NCBI GenBank assembly: GCA_034421515.1
Contig: DAOUKH010000083.1
Coordinates: 1-35,617, forward strand
Direction of reading: 5' to 3'
Source: DAOUKH01 sp034421515
GTDB taxonomy: Bacteria; Chloroflexota; Dehalococcoidia; SHYB01
Length of the DNA: 35,617 bases
How positions within the stretch are numbered: the first letter of the stretch is position 1; each line of letters opens with the position of its first letter. The position numbers and the translations under genes were made by a program. Shown in pieces: positions 6,608 through 15,953 of the stretch. Below the pieces are notes generated by a model that did no database searches, had not been told where the DNA came from, and saw only the letters and a program-made list of their open reading frames with translations.

Positions 6608-9511
6608 ATGCCGCGTCAGACTGAGCCGAACGTCAACAACGCCATGGGCAGCCTGCTCCAAGCCATGCTGCTCCGTAGCAGCGTGCGCTCCGAGAACACT
6701 CAGGCTATCGCCGGACACCCCGGGCTGCGCCCCGACATCCTGATTACCGCGCCCGGCCGCGCTCCTGTTGTGATCGAGGCCGAGTACGTGCCCGCCGCAA
6801 ACGTCGAGGTCGAGGCCAAGTCGCGCCTAGGGCTGGAGGCAGCGGCCAATGGGCGGGTCATCGAAGCCGCCATCGCCCTCCGTTACCCGGACAGCGTCGG
6901 CGAGGCACACGACCTTCCCGCCGTCCTGTCCTCCGCCCCGCTCTCTTACTGTGTCTTCACCGAGGGCGCCAAGGGAGTGGAACGCTTCCCGGAGGCCGGA
7001 TGGCTGGACGGCTCCATTGACGACTTGGCGGACATGGTGCGCCTGGTGTCGGTTCCGCAGCGCGCCGTCGACGCTGCCGCCACCACGCTGGAGCAGGGAA
7101 TCGGTGCCGCCGCAAAGCTCCTGGACGAGTTGGATGAGACACGGTCGGGCATCACGCTGGCCATAGCCCGCCTCCTGGGGATGACTAATGTGCCCCAGAC
7201 CCGCCGCATGGCCTGTGCCATCATCGCCAACGCCTTGGTCTTCCACGAGCGCATCGCTGGGATGCACGCGGAAGTCAAGCCTCTCGCCTTGGTTTGCGGT
7301 GACGGCGTGGACAACCCCCAAGGGCAGGTGCTGGCGGCCTGGGACGACATACTCAAGATCAACTACTGGGCCATCTTCGCCATCGCCAAGGACATTCTGG
7401 AGCAACTGCCCGCGGGTGACGCGGCGAACATCCTGAAACGGCTGAGGCACACCGCCCAGGCCGTCACTGCCACCGGCGTCGACAACGCCCACGACCTGAC
7501 CGGCCGCGTCTTCCAGCGCCTCATCGCCGACCGCAAGTACCTGGCGACGTTCTATACCCTTCCCGCGTCGGCGGCGTTGCTGGCCCGGCTGGCTGTCGCC
7601 AAGCTGGAGGACGTGGACTGGTCTAGCCCCGAGGCAATCGGCGGCTTGCGCATCGGCGACTTCGCCTGCGGGACTGGCGCGCTGCTCTCTGCCGTGTATG
7701 AGCAGATAGCCGCCCGCCACGAGCGGGCAGGGGGCGACTCCGATGCCTTGCACAAGGTAATGATGGAGGAGGTGCTCTACGGCTGCGACGTAATGCCTTC
7801 CGCCGTCCATATCACGGGCTCGACCCTCTCCGGCGTCGAGCCGAGCGTCCTCTTCAATAGCTCCCGTCTGTACACCATGCCCTATGGCCGCCAGGGAGAT
7901 GACAGCGTGATGATTGGCTCCCTGGAACTGCTCCAGGCTTCCAACGTGTTGACACTGTTCAACACCAGCGACCCAGCCATGCGCACCGGCAGCGCTGGCG
8001 AGGAGACAGCCGCCCAGATACGTGCCGAGATTCGCGACGCCAGCTACGACATCGTGATCATGAACCCCCCTTTCACCAGGAATGTAACTCGTGAAGGAGC
8101 CTACACCGACACAATGGCTGCGGCCTTTGCCGGCTTTGGAGCGAGTGATGCAGACCAAGCGCAGATGACAAAGCGAATGGAGATCCTGAAAAAGAACACC
8201 TGCTACCACGGCAACGCTGGCATTGCATCTGCGTTTACAGCCTTGGCCGACAAGAAGATAAAGCCCGGCGGCGTCCTCGCCCTCGTGCTGCCTCTATCGG
8301 CGGCTAACGGCTTGGCTTGGCAGGGCGTTCGAGAAATGCTCGATAGCGGCTATACGGACGTAGCCGTGTTGAGCATCGCGGCCAACGGACGAGACATGTC
8401 CTTCTCCTCAGACACCGGGATGGCGGAATGTCTAGTGGTTGCCCGGAAGCTTGAACCTGAAGAAACGTCCCAAGGACGCGCCCGCTTTGCGTCGCTCACG
8501 CGCAGACCCCAGGGATTCGTTCATGCAGGCTCCCTGGCTCGTGGAATGCTGGAGGGCGGCCAAGTCAGAAGTCTTGAGGACGGGCCCTATGGGGGTACAC
8601 CGCTGATGGTGGGAGATGAGCCGGTGGGCGAGACGATAACAGCGCCGCGCCGCCAGGAGGGCGAGAGTTGGGGCGCAGTACGCCTTGCTGACTACACACT
8701 GTCCCAGACCGCCGATGCCCTTTCGCAGTCGAAGTTGTGGCTTCCGGGGCATGCATCCGCAATTGAGTTGAAGACGGCTATTCTTCACGAGACGGCTAAA
8801 CTTGGTACATACCATCTCGACATCATTGGACCCTACCCTCGCGGACCTTTTGACAAGGCGGCTCCAAGCCAGACGTCCACCTATCCTTCCCTGTGGAATC
8901 ACAATGCCACGAGGGAGACCAAGTTGGTCTGCGAACCCGATTCCCAATTGCTTGTAAGGCAAGGGCTGGAAGAGAAGGCTGCAGATGTTTGGGCTACCGC
9001 CAGCCGGTGCCACTTGAATCTCGACTTCACCTTTGGCTCCCAAGCCTTAGCTGTTGCGTCTACGCAAATGGATTCCATCGGCGGGAGAGTGTGGCCCAAC
9101 GTTATCTTTTCTGACACTAGATGCGACTATGCCTTCTCGGTGTGGGGCAACTCCACCCTGGGTCTATTGTCTTGCTGGTGGCACTCAAACCGCCAACAAT
9201 CCAGCAAGGCTGGGATGACAGTCCGCTCCGCGGACTCCCTCCCTGTGCTGGACTTTCGCGCTCTCACAGATCAGCAGCTGCACACGGCTGAGGACATCTT
9301 CGACGAGTTCCGAGAACTCGAATTGAAGCCTGCCTACCTGGCGGATGCCGACCCCAACCGTGCTCTTCTCGACAAGCGCGTGGTCTGCGACCTTCTGGGC
9401 TTCGATGAGAAGGTCTACGCAGCCGTGCGCCGCTTGGCCGCCAAGTGGTGCGCTGAGCCGTCGGTGCACGGGGGCAAGAGCCGCCCCAAGGACGCCAAGT
9501 TCGTCGTTTAG
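6608..9511 (+). CDS. N6-adenine DNA methyltransferase of restriction-modification type (possible type IIG)
   Basis: A 967-aa protein. The N terminus (about 25-90) looks like a PD-(D/E)xK nuclease-type domain: RPDILI, then VVIEAEY. The expected Lys of E-x-K is replaced by Glu, so cleavage activity is doubtful. The centre is a gamma-type N6-adenine methyltransferase: FACGTGALL (SAM motif I, residue 352 on) and NPPF (catalytic motif IV, N486-F489). The C-terminal ~350 residues would hold target recognition. No separate restriction or specificity subunit lies nearby, so it is either a single-chain enzyme or a solitary methylase. Codon use, particularly around 8050-9260, appears less GC-rich at third positions than in neighbours, compatible with horizontal transfer. 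Confidence 0.85.
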   Translation: MPRQTEPNVNNAMGSLLQAMLLRSSVRSENTQAIAGHPGLRPDILITAPGRAPVVIEAEYVPAANVEVEAKSRLGLEAAANGRVIEAAIALRYPDSVGEAHDLPAVLSSAPLSYCVFTEGAKGVERFPEAGWLDGSIDDLADMVRLVSVPQRAVDAAATTLEQGIGAAAKLLDELDETRSGITLAIARLLGMTNVPQTRRMACAIIANALVFHERIAGMHAEVKPLALVCGDGVDNPQGQVLAAWDDILKINYWAIFAIAKDILEQLPAGDAANILKRLRHTAQAVTATGVDNAHDLTGRVFQRLIADRKYLATFYTLPASAALLARLAVAKLEDVDWSSPEAIGGLRIGDFACGTGALLSAVYEQIAARHERAGGDSDALHKVMMEEVLYGCDVMPSAVHITGSTLSGVEPSVLFNSSRLYTMPYGRQGDDSVMIGSLELLQASNVLTLFNTSDPAMRTGSAGEETAAQIRAEIRDASYDIVIMNPPFTRNVTREGAYTDTMAAAFAGFGASDADQAQMTKRMEILKKNTCYHGNAGIASAFTALADKKIKPGGVLALVLPLSAANGLAWQGVREMLDSGYTDVAVLSIAANGRDMSFSSDTGMAECLVVARKLEPEETSQGRARFASLTRRPQGFVHAGSLARGMLEGGQVRSLEDGPYGGTPLMVGDEPVGETITAPRRQEGESWGAVRLADYTLSQTADALSQSKLWLPGHASAIELKTAILHETAKLGTYHLDIIGPYPRGPFDKAAPSQTSTYPSLWNHNATRETKLVCEPDSQLLVRQGLEEKAADVWATASRCHLNLDFTFGSQALAVASTQMDSIGGRVWPNVIFSDTRCDYAFSVWGNSTLGLLSCWWHSNRQQSSKAGMTVRSADSLPVLDFRALTDQQLHTAEDIFDEFRELELKPAYLADADPNRALLDKRVVCDLLGFDEKVYAAVRRLAAKWCAEPSVHGGKSRPKDAKFVV

Positions 9512-9602
9512 AGCAGCGGGGACTCTAGGCTCCACGCCCTCGCGCGCCCGTGTGCTACCCTACGCCCCACCACGCAAACCTGAAGCGAGCAGGGGTCCTG
9601 AC

Positions 9603-11351
<1,749 letters not shown>

Positions 11352-11352
11352 C

Positions 11353-11376
11353 GGGGGCGCGCCCCTTGTGGGCGTC
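11353..11376 (+). repeat. Dispersed intergenic repeat, module B copy 3 (degenerate)
   Basis: GGGGGCGCGCCCCTTGTGGGCG keeps the CTTGTGGGCG half of module B directly after the acetyl-CoA synthetase stop. The GGGGCGCGCCCC palindrome may act in transcript ending. Confidence 0.5.
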
Positions 11377-11486
11377 TTCCTTCCGGCCTCTCCCCTTCGA
11401 CATGGGCCTGACCGACGCGACCGGCCCGGCCGGTGCCTGGCCAAACAGGGCTCAATCCCACGTCAACACGAAACGGATAGTGAAGA

Positions 11487-12320
11487 GTGGCTGAACAGGA
11501 AGTCCCATCTGACGGCAGCGAGATCCTCTCATACTACGAGGGATTCGATGAGGCAGGTCGGCTTGCAAAGGGGAGTGGGCTCCTTGAGTTCGCTCGAACG
11601 AAGGAACTCATTCAGCGCTTTATCCCTCCTCCTCCTGGGGTAGTACTTGACGTCGGAGGAGGCTCAGGCAGGTACTCGTTCTGGCTGGCTGAGAAGGGCT
11701 ACGAAGTCCACCTGATCGATCCTGTACAGAAACATGTGAAGCAGGCGCGTGAGGATTCCGCATCCTCACCCCATCATCCTCTGGCAAGCGTGATCCAAGG
11801 CGATGCCCGGTCGCTCAATCACGACGATGCCAGCGCAGATTCAGTGCTCCTGATGGGCCCTCTGTACCACCTAGCCGTCAGAGATCAGAGGCTAGCAGCC
11901 TTGCGAGAATCACACAGGGTGCTGAAGCACGGCGGCCTGCTGGTTGCCACGGCCATAAACCGGTTCGCTTCACTCCTAGACGGTCTTAGGCACGGCTTCA
12001 TCGACGATCCGTACTTTGGGTCCATTCTCCGCCGAGGACTTGCGGACGGACAGCACCGTGGCCGCTCGGACACGCTCAGCTACTTCACCACGGCCCACCT
12101 TCACCTGCCGGATGAACTAGAGGCCGAAATAATCGAGGCGGGATACCACACGCAAGGCCTCTACGCAGTCGAAGGGCCAGGGGAAATTGCGCCAGACCTT
12201 GACGACCGAATGTCAGATCCGGAGAAGCGAGCACAACTACTCGACCTGATCCGCTCTGTCGAACAGGAGAAGACCCTGCTAGGAGCATCCAGCCATCTCG
12301 TAGTCGTTGCTACGAAGTGA
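11487..12320 (+). CDS. Class I SAM-dependent methyltransferase, small-molecule type
   Basis: A 277-aa protein with a Rossmann-like methyltransferase core: motif I VLDVGGGSGRYS (about 53-64), an acidic end of strand 2 in VHLIDP, and VIQGDARSL. The segment LLMGPLYHL followed by ESHRVLKHGGLLVAT fits the Methyltransf_11 group, which modifies small molecules or lipids. It starts at GTG 11487. The gene has noticeably lower GC in third positions than most neighbours and stands alone, so it may have been acquired. The substrate is unknown. The 224 nt after it hold a promoter for the next cluster. Confidence 0.8.
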   Translation: MAEQEVPSDGSEILSYYEGFDEAGRLAKGSGLLEFARTKELIQRFIPPPPGVVLDVGGGSGRYSFWLAEKGYEVHLIDPVQKHVKQAREDSASSPHHPLASVIQGDARSLNHDDASADSVLLMGPLYHLAVRDQRLAALRESHRVLKHGGLLVATAINRFASLLDGLRHGFIDDPYFGSILRRGLADGQHRGRSDTLSYFTTAHLHLPDELEAEIIEAGYHTQGLYAVEGPGEIAPDLDDRMSDPEKRAQLLDLIRSVEQEKTLLGASSHLVVVATK

Positions 12321-12493
12321 CAAGCGACCGCACTCTTATGGTGCAGGAGCGGTGACACCTCCACCTGCTCCAAGAGCCGCCATACGTCCTCCCATATTCT
12401 CGCAAGGTCGCCTGCCCCGAATCCAACACTTCACGATCAACTTCCAACCGTTCTTGAATCTTGCCGCACGCGCCCGTTTCAGGTCGGCCTGTG

Positions 12494-12499
12494 TATAAT
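12494..12499 (+). promoter_or_regulatory. -10 box upstream of the redox cluster
   Basis: Perfect TATAAT, 45 nt before the ATG at 12545; the AGGAGG ribosome-binding site lies at about 12531-12536. No convincing -35 at 16-18 nt is seen, so an activator may be needed. Confidence 0.5.
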
Positions 12500-12544
12500 G
12501 AGAGCCGACGTTCCCGGGGCTAATCGCTTCAGGAGGCGCCCTCG

Positions 12545-13981
12545 ATGACGCAGACCGCCGAGCTCCGTCAGATCGACGCGCGGAAGCGCTTCTACAACTT
12601 CCGCGGTCAGATGCCCGCGCTCTCCTTCGAGCCTGAAGCGGCGGCGCTCCCCCCCGACGACGGCAAGCCCAAGCTCATCACCGACACCACCCTCCGCGAC
12701 GGCGCCCAGGACCCCAACTTCGCCCTCTTCCCCAACGAGGCGCGCCTTCGCTACTACGACCTCCTCCACGAGCTCGACAACGGCACCGGCCGCATCGAAC
12801 AGGTCGAAGTCTTCATCTACCAAAAGCGCGACCTTTGGTGTTTAGAGAAGCTTCTTGAACGGGGGTACGACTTCCCCCAGGTCACCACGTGGACGCGGGC
12901 CACGCCGAAGGACATCAAGCTCCTCACCGAGGTCTCCGGCGGCAAGGTCAAAGAGACCGGGATGCTCGCCTCGGCCTCCGATCACCACATCTTCGACAAG
13001 CTCGGCTACCGCAGCAAGGAAGAGGCCGCCGACAAATACCTCCAGCCCATCATGGCGGCGATGGAGGCCGGCATTACCCCGCGGGTGCACTTGGAAGACT
13101 CCACCAAGGCCGACATCCACGGCTTCATCATCCCGTTCATCCAGCGGGTCCTGAAGGAGACCGAGGGCAAGGCCAAGGTCCGCATCTGCGACACCCTCGG
13201 CATCGGCTTCCCCGACCCCCACGCCTCGCTGCCGATGGGCGTGCCGCGGCTGATCTCCACCATCCGGGCGGAGACCGGCGCCGAGCTCGAGTGGCACGGC
13301 CACAACGACTTCGGCTTCGCCACCGCCAACAGCATTCTCGCCTGGCGCTACGGCGCGCGGCGGGTCAACGTCGCCTTCGGCGGACTCGGCGAGCGCACCG
13401 GCAACACCACCCTCGAACAGGTCACCGCCGACTACATCCGGCTCTACGGCGACCCCGGCTTCAATCTCGCCGCCCTGCGGGAGATGGCGGCCCTCATCCA
13501 GAGCGAGATCGGCGGGGTGAACATAAAGTCGCCCATCATCGGCGACGCCATCTTCAGCACCCAAGCCGGCATTCATCAGGCCGGCGTCGAGCGCCAGGCC
13601 AAGGCCGAGGGCGGTGACATCTACCTCCCCTTCGACCCCAAGCTTCTCGGGGCCGACCGCGTAGAGCTGCACCGGGTGGGGTCGCTCTCCGGCGCTGAGG
13701 GCATCGTCGCAATCCTCAACGCCAAGCACCTGGAGAAAACCGGCGTGGCCGATAAGTACACCAGCGCCACCCGCGTCGTGAAGTACGTCTACGACAAGAT
13801 CCAGGCCGCTTACGACGGCGAGTGGGACGAGGCTTCGGGGAGCTACCAGGACGCCCGCCACAGCTTCTTCAACGGCGACGAGCTCTACGCCCTGGCCCAG
13901 GAGTACGAGTCGCAGCGCGCTAAGCCTCGAGCCGAGACGGAGGCCCGTGCCACGGCGGCCCGTGCCTCCGCCGCGGGATAG
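12545..13981 (+). CDS. DRE-TIM metallolyase, homocitrate/isopropylmalate-synthase-like
   Basis: A 478-aa HMGL-like enzyme that condenses acetyl-CoA with a 2-oxo acid. Motifs: DTTLRDGAQ (from D47; the Asp binds the metal and the Arg the oxo acid), a HLEDS strand near 180, and HGHND (H251 and H253, metal ligands), then a GGLGERTGNT loop. The C-terminal regulatory LeuA dimer domain is short or absent. Candidate activities are homocitrate synthase, citramalate synthase or Re-citrate synthase; they cannot be separated by eye. A strong AGGAGG site precedes the ATG. It is 24 nt before the next gene, so it probably leads the operon that runs through the tungsten/molybdenum enzymes. Confidence 0.75.
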   Translation: MTQTAELRQIDARKRFYNFRGQMPALSFEPEAAALPPDDGKPKLITDTTLRDGAQDPNFALFPNEARLRYYDLLHELDNGTGRIEQVEVFIYQKRDLWCLEKLLERGYDFPQVTTWTRATPKDIKLLTEVSGGKVKETGMLASASDHHIFDKLGYRSKEEAADKYLQPIMAAMEAGITPRVHLEDSTKADIHGFIIPFIQRVLKETEGKAKVRICDTLGIGFPDPHASLPMGVPRLISTIRAETGAELEWHGHNDFGFATANSILAWRYGARRVNVAFGGLGERTGNTTLEQVTADYIRLYGDPGFNLAALREMAALIQSEIGGVNIKSPIIGDAIFSTQAGIHQAGVERQAKAEGGDIYLPFDPKLLGADRVELHRVGSLSGAEGIVAILNAKHLEKTGVADKYTSATRVVKYVYDKIQAAYDGEWDEASGSYQDARHSFFNGDELYALAQEYESQRAKPRAETEARATAARASAAG

Positions 13982-14005
13982 CCCCACCGGGCACGCGACG
14001 CCGCC

Positions 14006-15019
14006 GTGTCCTCGGGACGCATCGAAGCCGATGACGCCTGGGCCGCCATCGAGCGCTTCTTCGAGGACGGCCTGACCGACGGCCTCCCCGTCGTCCCGCC
14101 CCGCTCCGACCTCGTCGAAGCAGCCCTCGCCGCCGCCGGACTCGAAGCCGGGGACACCGTCGGCGTCATCGAGCCCCGCCTGCTGACCATCACCGCGGGA
14201 CAGGTGGCGGTGAACGCCGTCATGGCGGGGTGCCGACCCGAATACCTCCCCGTCGTGGTGGCCGCCGCCGAGGGGATGTGCCGGGGGCACTTCAACATCC
14301 ATGGAGCCTCGGTGAGCACGGGTGGGTCGGCGCAGCTGCTCATTGTCAACGGCCCAATCCGGCACGCGCTCGGACTGAACAGCGGCCCAAACCTGTTCGG
14401 CCCCGGCTTCCGTCCCAACGCCACCATCGGGCGGGCCATCCGGCTGATCCACATCAACGTGCTGGGCAACCGTCCCGGCGAGATCGACATGAGCTGCCTG
14501 GGGCACCCAGGCAAGTACTCGTTCTGCATCGCAGAGAACGAGGAGCTTTCGCCGTGGGCCCCGTTGCACGTCGAGCAGGGGTTCTCGGAAGAGGAGAGCG
14601 CGGTCACCGTGATCAACGTCCTCAGCCCGCACCAGGTGCACTCGCTGACGAACAAGCCGTTGGAGGTCGTCCAGACGCGCATTGCCGAAGCCATCGCCGA
14701 CTGCGGCCACGGCTTCGGCAACTTCGTGGTCGTGCTCGGCCCCGAGCACGTGGCGCAGCTCGAAGGGGCAGGCTGGGCGAAGGATCAGGTCAAGGCGTTC
14801 CTGTACGAGAAGGCGCGCCGGCCCGCTGACTTCTACCGGCGCGTGGGCCAGCTCGGCGATGAGGAGACGGAGGACCCCGTCGCCGCGCTCACCGGACCGG
14901 AGGCGGTCCGCATCGTCGTCGGGGGAGGGATGGCGGGGGCGTTCAGCGCCGTAATCCCCACGTGGGGCTTTGGCGTCGCCAGCCAGCCCCAGACCGTCGC
15001 CATCCGCGGCGCGGCCTAG
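14006..15019 (+). CDS. Paralogue of the UGSC-operon partner, unknown function
   Basis: A 337-aa protein starting at GTG, with no known function. It shares with the protein at 1872-2957 the blocks LTDGLPVVPP, NAVMAGCRPEYLPVVVAA, FRPNATIGRAIRL and HPGKYSFCIAE, so both belong to one family. Conserved cysteines are C76 and C174; a further C164 lies in MSCLGHPGK. Unlike its paralogue it has no UGSC gene beside it. Instead it sits 24 nt after the metallolyase gene and 25 nt before mobA, inside the pterin-enzyme cluster. That context suggests a redox or sulfur-related role, but this is only guilt by association. Confidence 0.75.
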   Translation: MSSGRIEADDAWAAIERFFEDGLTDGLPVVPPRSDLVEAALAAAGLEAGDTVGVIEPRLLTITAGQVAVNAVMAGCRPEYLPVVVAAAEGMCRGHFNIHGASVSTGGSAQLLIVNGPIRHALGLNSGPNLFGPGFRPNATIGRAIRLIHINVLGNRPGEIDMSCLGHPGKYSFCIAENEELSPWAPLHVEQGFSEEESAVTVINVLSPHQVHSLTNKPLEVVQTRIAEAIADCGHGFGNFVVVLGPEHVAQLEGAGWAKDQVKAFLYEKARRPADFYRRVGQLGDEETEDPVAALTGPEAVRIVVGGGMAGAFSAVIPTWGFGVASQPQTVAIRGAA

Positions 15020-15033
15020 ATTCGGACTCCTGG

Positions 15034-15039
15034 TAGAAT
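15034..15039 (+). promoter_or_regulatory. Possible internal -10 box ahead of mobA
   Basis: TAGAAT lies only 5 nt before the ATG at 15045; a transcript starting about 7 nt downstream would begin at the start codon, i.e. leaderless. No -35 is visible, so this is weak. Confidence 0.2.
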
Positions 15040-15044
15040 GCGGC

Positions 15045-15656
15045 ATGACCATGCCGCTGACCGGCGTCGTGCTGGCGGGAGGCAAGAGCCGCCGGCTGGG
15101 ACGCAACAAGCTCGTCGAGCCGTTTGAGGGTGCGCCGCTCATCGCGCGTGTGATCGAGCGGCTGCGGCCGGTCTGCTCGGAGATCGTCGTCGTGGGCGCC
15201 GAGCCCGGCGCCGCCGCCGACCTCCCCATCCCCGACGAAGCACGCACCGCGTTCGACCTCTACCCAGACAAGGGGTCGCTGGGCGGCATCTATTCCGGCT
15301 TGGCCAAGGCCACAAACGGCTGGTCGCTGGTCGTCGCCGGCGACATGCCCTTTCTGAATACGGGCCTGATCGAGTACATGGCCGGCCTGACCGACGGCTG
15401 CGACGCCGTCGTGCCACGCGTGGAGGGCCGGCCGGAGCCGACGCACGCACTCTACGCCAAGGAGTGCCTGACGCCGATCCACGACCGCCTGGAACGCGAT
15501 GAGTTGAAGATCGCCCGCTTCTTCGACGACGTGCGCGTGCGCTTCATCGAGGAATCCGACGTCCGGCGCTTCGATCCCGACCTACTCAGCTTCTTCAACG
15601 TCAACACCCAGGACGACCTCGACCGGGCGGCGGCGCTCGCCGCGGAGCGTGGCTAG
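15045..15656 (+). CDS. mobA: Molybdenum cofactor guanylyltransferase (MobA-like)
   Basis: A 203-aa nucleotidyltransferase. The N terminus carries the signature VVLAGGKSRRLGRNK (GTP-binding loop and Lys), and VVAGDMPFLN supplies the Mg-binding Asp. MobA attaches GMP to molybdopterin to give the dinucleotide form used by DMSO-reductase-family enzymes such as the formate dehydrogenase downstream. Start at ATG 15045; a second in-frame ATG is at 15051. Gene spacing is 1 nt to moaD, which supports co-expression. Sequence-similar nucleotidyltransferases act in other pathways, but the neighbourhood supports MobA. Confidence 0.8.
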   Translation: MTMPLTGVVLAGGKSRRLGRNKLVEPFEGAPLIARVIERLRPVCSEIVVVGAEPGAAADLPIPDEARTAFDLYPDKGSLGGIYSGLAKATNGWSLVVAGDMPFLNTGLIEYMAGLTDGCDAVVPRVEGRPEPTHALYAKECLTPIHDRLERDELKIARFFDDVRVRFIEESDVRRFDPDLLSFFNVNTQDDLDRAAALAAERG

Positions 15657-15657
15657 C

Positions 15658-15951
15658 ATGGCCGCCCCTGCCATCGCGTGCAGCGTCGAGCTCTACGGCG
15701 TGGCCCGGCTCGCCGCCGGAACGAGCGCGGTCGCGCTGTCGCTTTCGCCGGACGCCACGTTGCGTGACGCGCTGGCAGCGCTGGCGCAGGAGCGACCCGC
15801 CCTCGTGGGCAAGGTGTTGGACGAGGCCGGGGCAAGCCTGCTCGAAGGCTACACGCTCAACGTGAATGGGGCCGCGTTCGTCGCCGACCTCGGCGCGCCG
15901 CTCCGCGAGGGCGACGCCGTCCTCGTGCTCTCCGCCGAGGCGGGAGGCTAG
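15658..15951 (+). CDS. moaD: MoaD/ThiS-family sulfur carrier protein
   Basis: A 97-aa ubiquitin-like protein ending in Gly-Gly (SAEAGG), the tail that is adenylated and thiocarboxylated. It donates sulfur for molybdopterin synthesis. VELYGVARLAAG at the start and NVNG and LREGDAVLVL later fit the beta-grasp fold. The ATG at 15658 starts 2 nt after mobA stops; an upstream GTG at 15649 would overlap it. It is 2 nt ahead of the aldehyde:ferredoxin oxidoreductase gene, a pairing common for tungsten enzymes. Confidence 0.85.
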   Translation: MAAPAIACSVELYGVARLAAGTSAVALSLSPDATLRDALAALAQERPALVGKVLDEAGASLLEGYTLNVNGAAFVADLGAPLREGDAVLVLSAEAGG

Positions 15952-15953
15952 CC

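Noticed and set aside
6608..9511. BREX or DISARM defence island
   Set aside because: Only the methyltransferase is present. No brx, pgl, drm, helicase or ATPase gene lies nearby.
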